A DNA stretch of 64,000 nt from Kolteria novifilia. GTDB taxonomy: Bacteria; Planctomycetota; Planctomycetia; Kolteriales; Kolteriaceae. The notes beneath the pieces are model-generated. The model had not been told where the DNA came from, did not search any database, and saw nothing but the letters and a program-made list of their open reading frames with translations. A program made the position numbers and the translations under genes. The DNA is taken from the NCBI GenBank assembly GCA_007748055.1, contig CP036279.1, positions 496,001 through 560,000 of the forward strand, in the 5' to 3' direction. Below are positions 16,091-24,572 of the stretch, piece after piece; the stretch's first letter is position 1, and the number at the start of each line of letters is the position of its first letter.

Positions 16091-17035
16091 TCATTTGGGA
16101 CGTCGGAGGATGTTCCTGCGAGGGCGATCGACAAGCAAACCATCGAGCGTCGAGCCCACTCCCGAGAGCTGTGTCGCGACTTCGGCCCTCAGCGAGGCGT
16201 TGTCACGAAGGGACTGAGGCTCGATGCCCCGGATGACCCGTTCGGCATTCGCGACCACCTCATCAAGCTGGTCGTTGCTGCGAATATTGAGCCGCCGGAA
16301 ACGCTCGAAGAACTCCGTCAGATTGTCGATCGCACTGTCGCGAAAGACCTTGGGCTTGCCGTCAGCCTGTCCACTCAGTCGTTCGCTGAGATGATCGACC
16401 AGCTTCGACAGTTCGTCGAGAAACGCTTGCTCGGCGAGCTGAACCGCCTCATCGAACCGCGTCCGGACCCGATCGCACTCCTGCTGATAGAGTTCGGGGT
16501 TGAGCTGCCGCAAGTAGGCCGGCGGCTCCACCGACGGGAAGTCGTGTTCGATCGCGAACGAACCGACCAATGTCGCGGGATAGTCCGAGACATCGAAGAG
16601 ATCGCCGAGACGCTCTTGGGCGGCCCGTCGAAGCTCGTCATAGTGGCGGTCGAGCTCAGCCACGGCATCGTCGAGTTCCTCCCGGAACATCGCGATCTGG
16701 TTGTCGAAATCGGCGATCGCGTCCTGGCGGATCAGTCGAACGCCCGGTTCGGGAAAGGGAAGCGACACTCCCTTCCAATAGGCCACTGCCCGACCTCGAA
16801 TCGCGGTCACCGCCTTGAACGCCGGATGCGAGGTGTCGAGCAGCTTCTTGCCGGCCGAAAGGTACTTTCCTTCAGCGCCAAACGAGTCCGCCGCCTGGTT
16901 CTTCTGGGCCGACGTCAACGATTTGCGAACACCGAGCCAGGTGAAGCTGAGGCGAGCGGCAGCCATGGTCGTACGGAGTCGCTCGGCGGTCGACGTGTTC
17001 TGCTGCGATCGCGGTTCATCGAGCAAACTGGTCAT
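16091..17035 (-). CDS. DUF3150-like protein (314 aa)
   Basis: ATG at 17035 with GGGAG upstream. The sequence is largely helical: RLSFTWLGVRKSLTSAQKNQ near the N-terminus, FPEPGVRLIRQDAIADFDNQ, a coiled-coil-like middle, and SVEPPAYLRQLNPELYQQEC. Length and the order of these blocks resemble DUF3150, a family often encoded beside AAA+ ATPases in phage-like and plasmid gene sets; its function is unknown. Here it directly follows the Ycf46-like ATPase gene (87-bp gap), which supports a functional pair. Confidence 0.62.
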   Translation of the reverse strand: MTSLLDEPRSQQNTSTAERLRTTMAAARLSFTWLGVRKSLTSAQKNQAADSFGAEGKYLSAGKKLLDTSHPAFKAVTAIRGRAVAYWKGVSLPFPEPGVRLIRQDAIADFDNQIAMFREELDDAVAELDRHYDELRRAAQERLGDLFDVSDYPATLVGSFAIEHDFPSVEPPAYLRQLNPELYQQECDRVRTRFDEAVQLAEQAFLDELSKLVDHLSERLSGQADGKPKVFRDSAIDNLTEFFERFRRLNIRSNDQLDEVVANAERVIRGIEPQSLRDNASLRAEVATQLSGVGSTLDGLLVDRPRRNILRRPK

Positions 17036-17122
17036 GCTTGTTACTCCCAAAAGCAAACGAGCCGGTCGACGACCGCATGGTCATCCTCCGGCTCCTACTG
17101 AGAAACAGAATGTTGCGAGGAT

Positions 17123-18607
17123 TCAGTTCATGGATGGATCAGGACCCACTCGGTCGCGTGATCGCTTCGAGCGACGCCCATGCTCGTACACCCCAGGCCT
17201 GCTAGCGCTGAGACAACGACCACTCGCCCAAGTCCGAATTCGATCGACGGACTCGGCGGCGGTGACCGCCACGGGCACGACATTCTGGGCCGCCTGGACG
17301 AGGGGCAAGTCGAGCAATACCGACAATCGGCAACACGACCTGATCTCCGCTCCGGTCCAGTTGGTGTCATCCGGCCTCCGTTGGTCGCGACCGATCTCGA
17401 AAAGATCGAGGTAGATCTCCCAGATGGCGTCCTTCTCTTCCCTGCTGGGCAGGTCGAGAAAGAAGACACCGTCGAAGCGTTCCGACCGCGAGAACTCCGG
17501 CGGCAGCTTCGTCACATCGTTGGCCGTGCAGACGACGAAGACGTCCGACTCGTGATCATTGAGCCACGAGAGGAAGGTTCCGAACATCCGCGACGAGACC
17601 CCGGAGTCGCCGTTTCCGTGGAGACCGGAAAATGCTTTGTCTAGCTCGTCGATCATCACCACGCAGGGAGCCATGGCGTCGATGATCCGAAGGGCACGAC
17701 GCGTCCGTTCTTCGGACTGACCGACCAGCGAACCCATGAGGCTGCCGACATCGAGCGTGAGGACCGGCCGCCCGACTTCCTTGCCGAGGGCCTTGCAGAA
17801 TTGCGACTTGCCGCAACCTGGCGGCGAAAGCAACAGCACCCCACGCGGTCGCCTCCGCGGATCGGCGTCACTCCGCCGAAGCAGCGCTCGCTTGCAGAAG
17901 TCCTTGAGCGCGGCAAGCCCTCCTAGACCACTGAAGTCCTCACTGCCTTGGTGAAGCGAAAGGAGCCCTCCCTTCCTGAGCGTCTGCGTCTTCAATTCCC
18001 ACACCGTGCTGGCCGTGATTCGCTGTTGCCGAACGAGCGACAGACTGAACGCGTTCTCGGCTTCCATTCGCGTCAGACCGGCGGCGGCGTCTAGCACCAT
18101 TTCCAACTCGGGTCCGTCGGGCAGCTCGCCTTCCTCCGTGGCAATGCCTCTCGCAATCTCTTCAAGCTGTTCCCGGCTCGGGTGGTCGTGCTCGATGACG
18201 ACGAACTTCTTCTGGAGTTCGATCGGGATCTCCACGATCGGCGAAAGGACCACGACGATTGTCCGGTTCTGCTTGCCGTCGATGATCTGTCGCGTCAGCG
18301 CTTGGATGACCTCGGCGGATTCGATGAAGCGATGAAAGTTCTCCAGCACCAGGATCGCCGTGCCGTCCGCTGTCGCCAACGAACGGACGGCTCGGATTGC
18401 CGTCAAGGGATCGCTGCTGGGAATCTCGGCATCGGGTTGCCCGGGGCTGCTCAGCCCGGCTTCGATGTTCCAGATGGCAAGCTGCCATTGCTCGTCGCGG
18501 CACAGTTGGGCGATCTCCGCGAGAGCATCCTGGTGCTCATGGGATTCGATCCAAATGCCCGTGAAGCACGCTCGCACGTACTCATCAAGGCGATGACGTA
18601 AACTCAC
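17123..18607 (-). CDS. Ycf46-like AAA+ ATPase
   Basis: A 494-aa protein. The first 200 residues are a degenerate ATPase-like half (TAILVLENFHRFIES, then TIVVVLSPIVEIPIELQKKF) exactly as in Ycf46 proteins of chloroplasts and cyanobacteria. The C-terminal half is an active-looking AAA+ module: Walker A PPGCGKSQFCKAL, Walker B VVMIDELDKAFSG, sensor-1 VFVVCTANDVTKLP and an arginine finger region around FSRSERFDGVFF. Substrate is unknown; such enzymes remodel proteins or protein-DNA complexes. It is encoded just after DUF2997 and DUF1257 (Ycf35-like) genes, a grouping also known from cyanobacteria, which strengthens the identification. Confidence 0.82.
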   Translation of the reverse strand: MSLRHRLDEYVRACFTGIWIESHEHQDALAEIAQLCRDEQWQLAIWNIEAGLSSPGQPDAEIPSSDPLTAIRAVRSLATADGTAILVLENFHRFIESAEVIQALTRQIIDGKQNRTIVVVLSPIVEIPIELQKKFVVIEHDHPSREQLEEIARGIATEEGELPDGPELEMVLDAAAGLTRMEAENAFSLSLVRQQRITASTVWELKTQTLRKGGLLSLHQGSEDFSGLGGLAALKDFCKRALLRRSDADPRRRPRGVLLLSPPGCGKSQFCKALGKEVGRPVLTLDVGSLMGSLVGQSEERTRRALRIIDAMAPCVVMIDELDKAFSGLHGNGDSGVSSRMFGTFLSWLNDHESDVFVVCTANDVTKLPPEFSRSERFDGVFFLDLPSREEKDAIWEIYLDLFEIGRDQRRPDDTNWTGAEIRSCCRLSVLLDLPLVQAAQNVVPVAVTAAESVDRIRTWASGRCLSASRPGVYEHGRRSKRSRDRVGPDPSMN

Positions 18608-18653
18608 GTCCGCTCTCCTCTGAATGATGGTCGTTGGGATTGGAGAACCTGAG

Positions 18654-18851
18654 TCAGCCGCGTTGTTGACTCGTTCGTTGCTGACAGGCTCGCTGCTGAT
18701 GGAACTCGGCGGTCACGTGCTCGGCCGTTCGTTGACCCAGTCCCTTCTCGATGAACTCACTGGCTTGGCGGCACTCGCTGCCCGAGAAGCCCTTCGTCTC
18801 CACACGAGTCTGGCCATTGGGTTCGACAATGATCTCGATCGTCTTGCTCAT
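18654..18851 (-). CDS. DUF2997 protein (65 aa)
   Basis: ATG at 18851. MSKTIEIIVEPNGQTRVETK followed by GFSGSECRQASEFIEKGLG is the DUF2997 signature: a two-stranded start, a GFSG turn with a conserved Cys, and a helix. The tail is Gln-rich. Its start overlaps the stop of the DUF1257 gene (18848-18851), so the two are co-translated. Function unknown, but DUF2997 is typically found with DUF1257 and Ycf46-type ATPases. Confidence 0.85.
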   Translation of the reverse strand: MSKTIEIIVEPNGQTRVETKGFSGSECRQASEFIEKGLGQRTAEHVTAEFHQQRACQQRTSQQRG

Positions 18852-19216
18852 GCAGCACCTCCCAGCCGAACGGTTAACTTGACCGCGCCGTTGGCCAGCA
18901 CTTGTTCGGTGACGCTATGCCCCTTCTTGCGGGCCTCGATCGTGGCCTTCTCGATCGCATACGCCTGAAGAAACCGATCGAGCTGCGTCTGGTCGCCCCA
19001 ACGCCCCCCGAAGTTGTCAAATCGAACCTGCCCGCTTGCCAGATCACACACGACCGGATACTGCCAGCCGTCCAGTTGAATGCCCAGTCCCTCCACAAGG
19101 CCGCCGAAGAGCTCGAATGAGCCCTGGACGGGCTCTGGCAGCCCCAGCCGTCTGCACGCGGCACAGGCCGCCACAGCGTCTCTCACCTCCGTCTCGATCT
19201 CCACGATGTGCGACAT
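18848..19216 (-). CDS. DUF1257 (Ycf35-like) protein (122 aa)
   Basis: ATG at 19216 with GAGGAGG nine bases upstream; first gene of the minus-strand run. MSHIVEIETEVRDAVAACAA begins like Ycf35 proteins (MSH-F-x-I-x-T-x-x-x-D). The middle (LDGWQYPVVCDLASGQVRFD, then NFGGRWGDQTQLDRFLQAYA) and the ending (SVTEQVLANGAVKLTVRL) fit DUF1257 as well. Function is unknown; in plants and cyanobacteria it co-occurs with Ycf46. The strong ribosome-binding site and position suggest that the operon promoter lies within 19217-19400. Confidence 0.82.
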   Translation of the reverse strand: MSHIVEIETEVRDAVAACAACRRLGLPEPVQGSFELFGGLVEGLGIQLDGWQYPVVCDLASGQVRFDNFGGRWGDQTQLDRFLQAYAIEKATIEARKKGHSVTEQVLANGAVKLTVRLGGAA

Positions 19217-19684
19217 GATGAACCTCCTCGTTTTCTGGTGAACACCAAGCTTCTCGCACCGGCAAGAAACGACGAAAGCCCTGCCACGTACCTCAACAGC
19301 AGAGGACGTCTCAGGGCTTTTCAATCGTTGGAATCCGCCTTCCAAGAGCTAACGCCGGCGCACTCAAGTATCTTGCCACCAAACAGGCTGAAATTTAGGT
19401 CGCCGGGACGGTTGCGGAAGGCGGCGCTGGACCAGATCTGTCCGATCAAGCTGATAGGCTTGATTTCGTGCTTGCCGGAGATTCCGACACGAAACTCTTT
19501 CCGGCGACAGATGGATTTGGCAGACTAGCCCATAGACTATACGCCCCAGCCCACGCCGCTCCGGCTGGATTCGCCTCGGTTGGGCAATGGTGGCAGCGAT
19601 TTGGAGCCAGCTCGCTGCGTGAGGGGATCGAGACGACGACGGGGAGAATGATGCTGACCGTTCGTTGGGATCTTGGGAATCGAG
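19217..19684. other. Divergent intergenic region between the minus-strand operon and hsdR
   Basis: About 470 bp separating two divergent operons. It must carry promoters for the DUF1257-led operon and for hsdR, but I cannot identify convincing -35/-10 pairs. Short open frames here are not protein-like. Confidence 0.45.
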
Positions 19685-22600
19685 ATGGCGTCACCGAGAG
19701 CCAATTCGCCAAACTTCGGCTTCCTCGCGAAGCACGATGACGTCTTGGTACGACACGGCGCCCTCGCGGAGCGCTACGTCTTCGACGATCCTAATTCGGC
19801 GCTCGTGAAGCTGCGGCAGTTCGCCGAGTTGCTCGCGGAGCACTGTGCGGCCTACACCGGCATCGCCCTTGAAGAACGCGATTCCCAACTGACCGTCCTC
19901 GACAAACTCTGGAACGCGCGCGTGCTCGGGCCCGAGGTCAGCCAGCTCTTCCATGGCTTGCGAAAGTCTGGCAACGACGCCGTGCATAGCCATGCCGACG
20001 ATCGTCGCGAGGCCCTCCACCAGCTCCAGATGGCTCGAAAGCTGGCCATTTGGTTTCACAAATCGTTTGGCAGAGATCCGAACTTCAAACCCTCTCCGTT
20101 CGTTCCACCACCGGATCCGAAAGAGGCGGAGAACGCACTGCAAGCGGAGCTGGAACGCCTCCGGTCCGCTCTTGCCGATGCGGAGCTTCAATCCGCCGGC
20201 GTCCAGAAGACGATCGAGGAACACCAACGTCTGCGGCAAGAAGCGGAATCGGCGGCCCAGGTCGCCTACGACGATCTCAACGCCGCTCTCGAAATCGCCA
20301 CCGAGTCCGAGCACCAGCTAGAAAGGGAGCGTGAACGCTACGAGCAGCGGCTCGCGCAGTTGCAGGCCCAAGTCGCCGCGACACCGAGCGAGGATCGCGA
20401 AGCGACGATCGCCGAAGCTCAGCAACAATCGACGGAAGTCGACCTCGACGAAGAGGCAACCCGGCGCATCATCGACGCTCAACTCCGAGAAGCCGGCTGG
20501 GATGCCGACTCGCAGGTCCTCCGATACTCCAACGGAACGCGACCAAGCAAGGGCCGCAACATCGCAATCGCCGAATGGCCCACGTCAAGCGGACCGGCGG
20601 ACTACTGTCTCTTCGTCGGCCTCATGCCCGTCGCGGTGGTGGAGGCCAAGTCCAAGAGCAAGGACGTCGCGGGAGCCATCCAGCAAGCCAAACGGTACAG
20701 CCGGGGACTCAACGTCGATGCCGATCACGCGTCACCGGGCGGCCCCTGGTCCGAGCACCGTGTCCCCTTCCTTTTCGCCACCAACGGCCGTCCCTTCCTC
20801 CGGCAGATCGCCGAGAAGAGCGGCATCTGGTTCCTCGATGGCCGTCGCGAGGTGAACCATCCACGACCGCTCGAAGCTTGGTACACCCCCGAGGGGCTCA
20901 CGGACCTCCTCAGCCAGAACATCGACGAAGCCGACAACCGCCTCGCCAACGAGTCGTCCGACTACCTTCCGCTTCGCGACTATCAGGCCGAGGCGATTCG
21001 AGCGATCGAACAGGAGATCGCCGCAGGCAATCGCGAAATGCTGGTCGCCATGGCGACGGGGACGGGAAAGACGATCACCAGCATTGGCCTGATCTACCGC
21101 CTGATCAAGAGCGGCCGCTTTCGTCGCATCATGTTCCTCGTCGACCGAACCGCTCTGGGCGAACAGACCAGCAATGCCTTCAAGGACGTTCGCCTCGAAA
21201 ACTACCAATCGTTCGCCGACATCTACGATGTCAAGGAACTCGGCGACCTTCGGCCCGAATCCGACACCCGCTTGCACATCGCGACCGTCCAGGGGATGGT
21301 CAAACGCCTCCTCTACCCCGATGAACAGGCCCAACCTGTTCCCGTCGACTGGTACGACTGCATCGTCGTGGATGAGTGCCACCGTGGCTACAACCTCGAC
21401 CAGGAGATGAGCGACGCCGAGCTAACGTTCCGAAGCGAGGCCGACTACATCTCCAAATACCGCCGCGTGATCGACCACTTCGACGCGGTTCGCATCGGCC
21501 TGACCGCCACGCCCGCCCTGCACACGACGCAGATCTTCGGCCCGCCCGTGTTCCAGTACTCGTACCGCCAGGCGGTCATCGACGGTTGGCTCGTCGATCA
21601 CGAACCGCCGTATCGAGTTGTCACCAGGCTCTCCGAGGAGGGGATCAAGTGGGATCAGGGCGAGGAGATCAAAGTCCTCGACTCCGGCACCAACCAACTC
21701 CAGCTCTTCAACACCCCCGACGAAGTCGAAGTCGAGGTCGACCAGTTCAACCGCAAGGTCCTCACGGAGAACTTCAACCGGACCGTCTGTGCCTCGCTCG
21801 CCGAGCACATCGACCCGACCCTTCCCGGCAAGACCCTCGTCTTCTGCGTCAACGATCTGCACGCCGATCTGGTCGTCCGTCTGCTCAAGGAGGCATTCGA
21901 TGACTCCTACGGCAGCATTCACGACGACACCGTCATGAAGATCACCGGCAAAGCCGACAAGCCGCTCCAGCTCATCCGTCGCTTCAAGAACGAACAGCTC
22001 CCCAGGATCGTCGTCACCGTCGACCTGCTGACGACGGGCGTCGATGTTCCGCCGATCACCAACCTCGTCTTCCTACGGCGGGTCAGGAGCCGCATTCTCT
22101 TCGAACAGATGCTTGGCCGGGCAACGCGGCTCTGTGAGGACCTCCACGGCCCAGGCGAGGACAAGGAACGCTTTCACATCTTCGACGCCGTCGACCTCTA
22201 CGCCGCACTCCAGAACGTCAGCCAGATGCAGCCGGTCGTGGCCCGAGCCGACATCACTTTCGAGCAGTTGGTCGAGGAGCTAGGCACCGTCCAAGACGAC
22301 GACATTCGGTCAGAGGTCAAGGATCAGCTCCTGACCAAACTCCGACGAAAGAAGTTCACCGACAACCAGATCGAACGCCTGGAGACCGCGACGGGCCTCG
22401 ACCGACAGGGGCTCATCAATCACGTCCGGCGGAGCAGTCCGTCCGATCTTGCCGAGTGGTTCGGGCAACACGACGTCACGACCTCGATCCTCATGGAAGT
22501 ACGTCGCGGCAAGACGAAGTACCTCGTCTCGGAGCACGACGACGAACTCCGCCGCATCGAGCGGGGCTACGGGACAGCGTCCCGGCCGGAGGACTATCTC

Positions 22601-23089
22601 GATGACTTTCGCAACTACGTGACCGAGCACCTCGACGATCTTCCGGCGTTGTTGGTCGTCGCCCAGCGGCCACGCGATCTGACGCGCTCCCAGCTCCGCG
22701 AGCTTCGTCTCGCCTTCGACCAAGCGGGCTTCACCGAAGCCAAACTCCAAACCGCTTGGCGCGAGACGACCAACCAAGACATCGCGGCCTCCATCATTGG
22801 CTACATTCGCCACGTCGCCTGCGATCAACCATTGATCGCCCATCGCGACCGGGTGCAGGTGGCAATGAATCAGATCCTCGGCAGCCGACCCTGGACCGGG
22901 CCGCAACGAAAATGGCTCCTTCGCATCGGCAAGCAACTAGAACAGGAGATCATCGTCGACCGCGAAGCCCTCAATGATGGACAGTTTAGAGCGGAGGGCG
23001 GCTTCACCCGCCTCAACAAGGTGTTCAAGGGCGAACTCGACAGCATCCTTCGGGATATCGCCGATGCGATGTGGCAAACCGCGGTCTAG
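19685..23089 (+). CDS. hsdR: Type I restriction enzyme, R subunit
   Basis: From ATG 19685 the protein has 1134 residues. Domains: a DUF4145-like N-terminus (about 1-130, LRQFAELLAEHCAAYTG, GLRKSGNDAVHSH), a coiled coil (about 145-240), the nuclease domain with the E-x-K pair at 320-322 (VVEAKSKSKD), then the SF2 motor with Walker A ATGTGKT near 457 and DECH at 563. The SF2 domain 2 segment DLLTTGVDVPPITNLVFLRR follows, and the C-terminal EcoEI-type domain binds the modification complex. It is the translocase/nuclease of the hsdRMS operon that follows; hsdM starts 34 bp downstream. All catalytic motifs are intact. A TTG at 19673 is an alternative start. Confidence 0.93.
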   Translation: MASPRANSPNFGFLAKHDDVLVRHGALAERYVFDDPNSALVKLRQFAELLAEHCAAYTGIALEERDSQLTVLDKLWNARVLGPEVSQLFHGLRKSGNDAVHSHADDRREALHQLQMARKLAIWFHKSFGRDPNFKPSPFVPPPDPKEAENALQAELERLRSALADAELQSAGVQKTIEEHQRLRQEAESAAQVAYDDLNAALEIATESEHQLERERERYEQRLAQLQAQVAATPSEDREATIAEAQQQSTEVDLDEEATRRIIDAQLREAGWDADSQVLRYSNGTRPSKGRNIAIAEWPTSSGPADYCLFVGLMPVAVVEAKSKSKDVAGAIQQAKRYSRGLNVDADHASPGGPWSEHRVPFLFATNGRPFLRQIAEKSGIWFLDGRREVNHPRPLEAWYTPEGLTDLLSQNIDEADNRLANESSDYLPLRDYQAEAIRAIEQEIAAGNREMLVAMATGTGKTITSIGLIYRLIKSGRFRRIMFLVDRTALGEQTSNAFKDVRLENYQSFADIYDVKELGDLRPESDTRLHIATVQGMVKRLLYPDEQAQPVPVDWYDCIVVDECHRGYNLDQEMSDAELTFRSEADYISKYRRVIDHFDAVRIGLTATPALHTTQIFGPPVFQYSYRQAVIDGWLVDHEPPYRVVTRLSEEGIKWDQGEEIKVLDSGTNQLQLFNTPDEVEVEVDQFNRKVLTENFNRTVCASLAEHIDPTLPGKTLVFCVNDLHADLVVRLLKEAFDDSYGSIHDDTVMKITGKADKPLQLIRRFKNEQLPRIVVTVDLLTTGVDVPPITNLVFLRRVRSRILFEQMLGRATRLCEDLHGPGEDKERFHIFDAVDLYAALQNVSQMQPVVARADITFEQLVEELGTVQDDDIRSEVKDQLLTKLRRKKFTDNQIERLETATGLDRQGLINHVRRSSPSDLAEWFGQHDVTTSILMEVRRGKTKYLVSEHDDELRRIERGYGTASRPEDYLDDFRNYVTEHLDDLPALLVVAQRPRDLTRSQLRELRLAFDQAGFTEAKLQTAWRETTNQDIAASIIGYIRHVACDQPLIAHRDRVQVAMNQILGSRPWTGPQRKWLLRIGKQLEQEIIVDREALNDGQFRAEGGFTRLNKVFKGELDSILRDIADAMWQTAV

Positions 23090-23123
23090 ACACCGCCGGG
23101 ACGGACGACCGTAACCAAGGACA

Positions 23124-24572
23124 ATGACGACCTCAACAATGACCACCACTCAAGACATCGTTGCCAAGCTCTGGTCTCTTTGTCACGTGCTGCGTGACGA
23201 TGGGATCACGTACCACGAGTACGTCACCGAGCTGACGTTCCTTCTTTTCCTCAAGATGACGAAGGAGACCGACAAGGACGGCCAACTGCCCAAGGGCTAT
23301 CGCTGGGATGATCTGGCGGCACGGGATGGCGTCGAACAGCTCGCCTTCTACCGATCGCTCCTGGTGCATCTGGGCAACGAGGGCTCGGGCCGGGTGAAGG
23401 CGATCTTCAACGATGCCAACACGTCCCTACGGCAACCCAAGAACCTTTCGAAGCTTGTCAGCGATATCGACAAGCTCGATTGGTATTCCGCTCGCGAGGA
23501 AGGCCTCGGCGACCTCTACGAGGGCCTGCTCGAACGCAATGCGAGCGAGAAGAAGTCCGGGGCCGGGCAATACTTCACGCCGCGTCCGCTGATCGAGTGC
23601 ATGGTCAACTGCATCAAGCCGCAGCCGGGCGAGGTCATCCAAGACCCGGCGGCCGGTACGGGCGGGTTTCTCATCCAAGCCGACCGCTCCATCAAAGCGG
23701 CGACCGACGACCTCTACGATCTGCCCGTCAAGCAACAGACCTTCCAACGCAAGCACGCCTTCGTCGGTGTCGAGCTGGTGCCCGATACTCATCGGCTTCT
23801 GCTCATGAACTGCCTGCTCCACGGCGTCAATAGTGAAATGTTGCTCGGCGACACGCTTTCCCCAACCGGCGAGCATCTCCCCAAGGCCGACGTCGTCCTC
23901 ACCAATCCCCCGTTCGGAACGAAGAAAGGAGGCGGCCGGCCGACGCGGGACGACTTCACCCACGTCACCGGCAACAAACAGCTCGCCTTCCTCCAGCACA
24001 TTTACCGCACCCTCAAGCCCGGCGGCCGGGCGGCAGTCGTCTTGCCCGACAACGTCCTCTTCGAGGAAGGGGTTGGCACGAGAATCCGGGCCGACCTGAT
24101 GGAGAAGTGCAATCTGCACACGATCCTCCGGCTGCCGACCGGGATCTTCTACGCTCAAGGCGTCAAGACGAACGTCCTCTTCTTCACGCGTGGCAAGACC
24201 GACGAAGGCAACACCAAGCAAGTTTGGGTCTACGACCTCCGGGCCAACATGCCCGCCTTCGGCAAACGAACGCCGCTGACACACGATCACTTCGCCGAGT
24301 TCGAGAAGGCGTTTGGCAGAAAGTCCGACGGCACCAGCAAGCGAACCGACCAAGGCAGCGACGGCCGCTTTCGTTGCTTTAGTCGGGATGAAATCAAGAA
24401 GCGTGGCAACAACCTCGACATCAGTTGGCTCAAGGACGACAACGCCTCCAATCATGACGAACTCCCCGAGCCTGAAGAGATCGCCGCGATGATCCGCGAA
24501 CGCCTGGCCACGGCGATGGAGGAGATGGAGGCGCTGACGGCGCTGCTCGAAGGCGAAGAGGTGGAAGCGTGA
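23124..24572 (+). CDS. hsdM: Type I DNA methyltransferase, M subunit
   Basis: 482 aa from ATG 23124; a second in-frame ATG lies five codons on. The N-terminal helical domain (LWSLCHVLRDDGITYHEYVT, LTFLLFLKMTKE) is typical of HsdM. The SAM-binding motif I is at about 174 (DPAAGTGGFLIQA) and the catalytic NPPF at 261-264, which identifies it as an N6-adenine methyltransferase. It acts with HsdS to methylate the recognition site and with HsdR to restrict. The last four bases overlap the GTG of hsdS, so translation is coupled. Confidence 0.93.
   Translation: MTTSTMTTTQDIVAKLWSLCHVLRDDGITYHEYVTELTFLLFLKMTKETDKDGQLPKGYRWDDLAARDGVEQLAFYRSLLVHLGNEGSGRVKAIFNDANTSLRQPKNLSKLVSDIDKLDWYSAREEGLGDLYEGLLERNASEKKSGAGQYFTPRPLIECMVNCIKPQPGEVIQDPAAGTGGFLIQADRSIKAATDDLYDLPVKQQTFQRKHAFVGVELVPDTHRLLLMNCLLHGVNSEMLLGDTLSPTGEHLPKADVVLTNPPFGTKKGGGRPTRDDFTHVTGNKQLAFLQHIYRTLKPGGRAAVVLPDNVLFEEGVGTRIRADLMEKCNLHTILRLPTGIFYAQGVKTNVLFFTRGKTDEGNTKQVWVYDLRANMPAFGKRTPLTHDHFAEFEKAFGRKSDGTSKRTDQGSDGRFRCFSRDEIKKRGNNLDISWLKDDNASNHDELPEPEEIAAMIRERLATAMEEMEALTALLEGEEVEA

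Noticed and set aside
22310-24455. Long minus-strand frames within hsdR and hsdM
   Set aside because: Antisense shadows of conserved restriction-modification genes.
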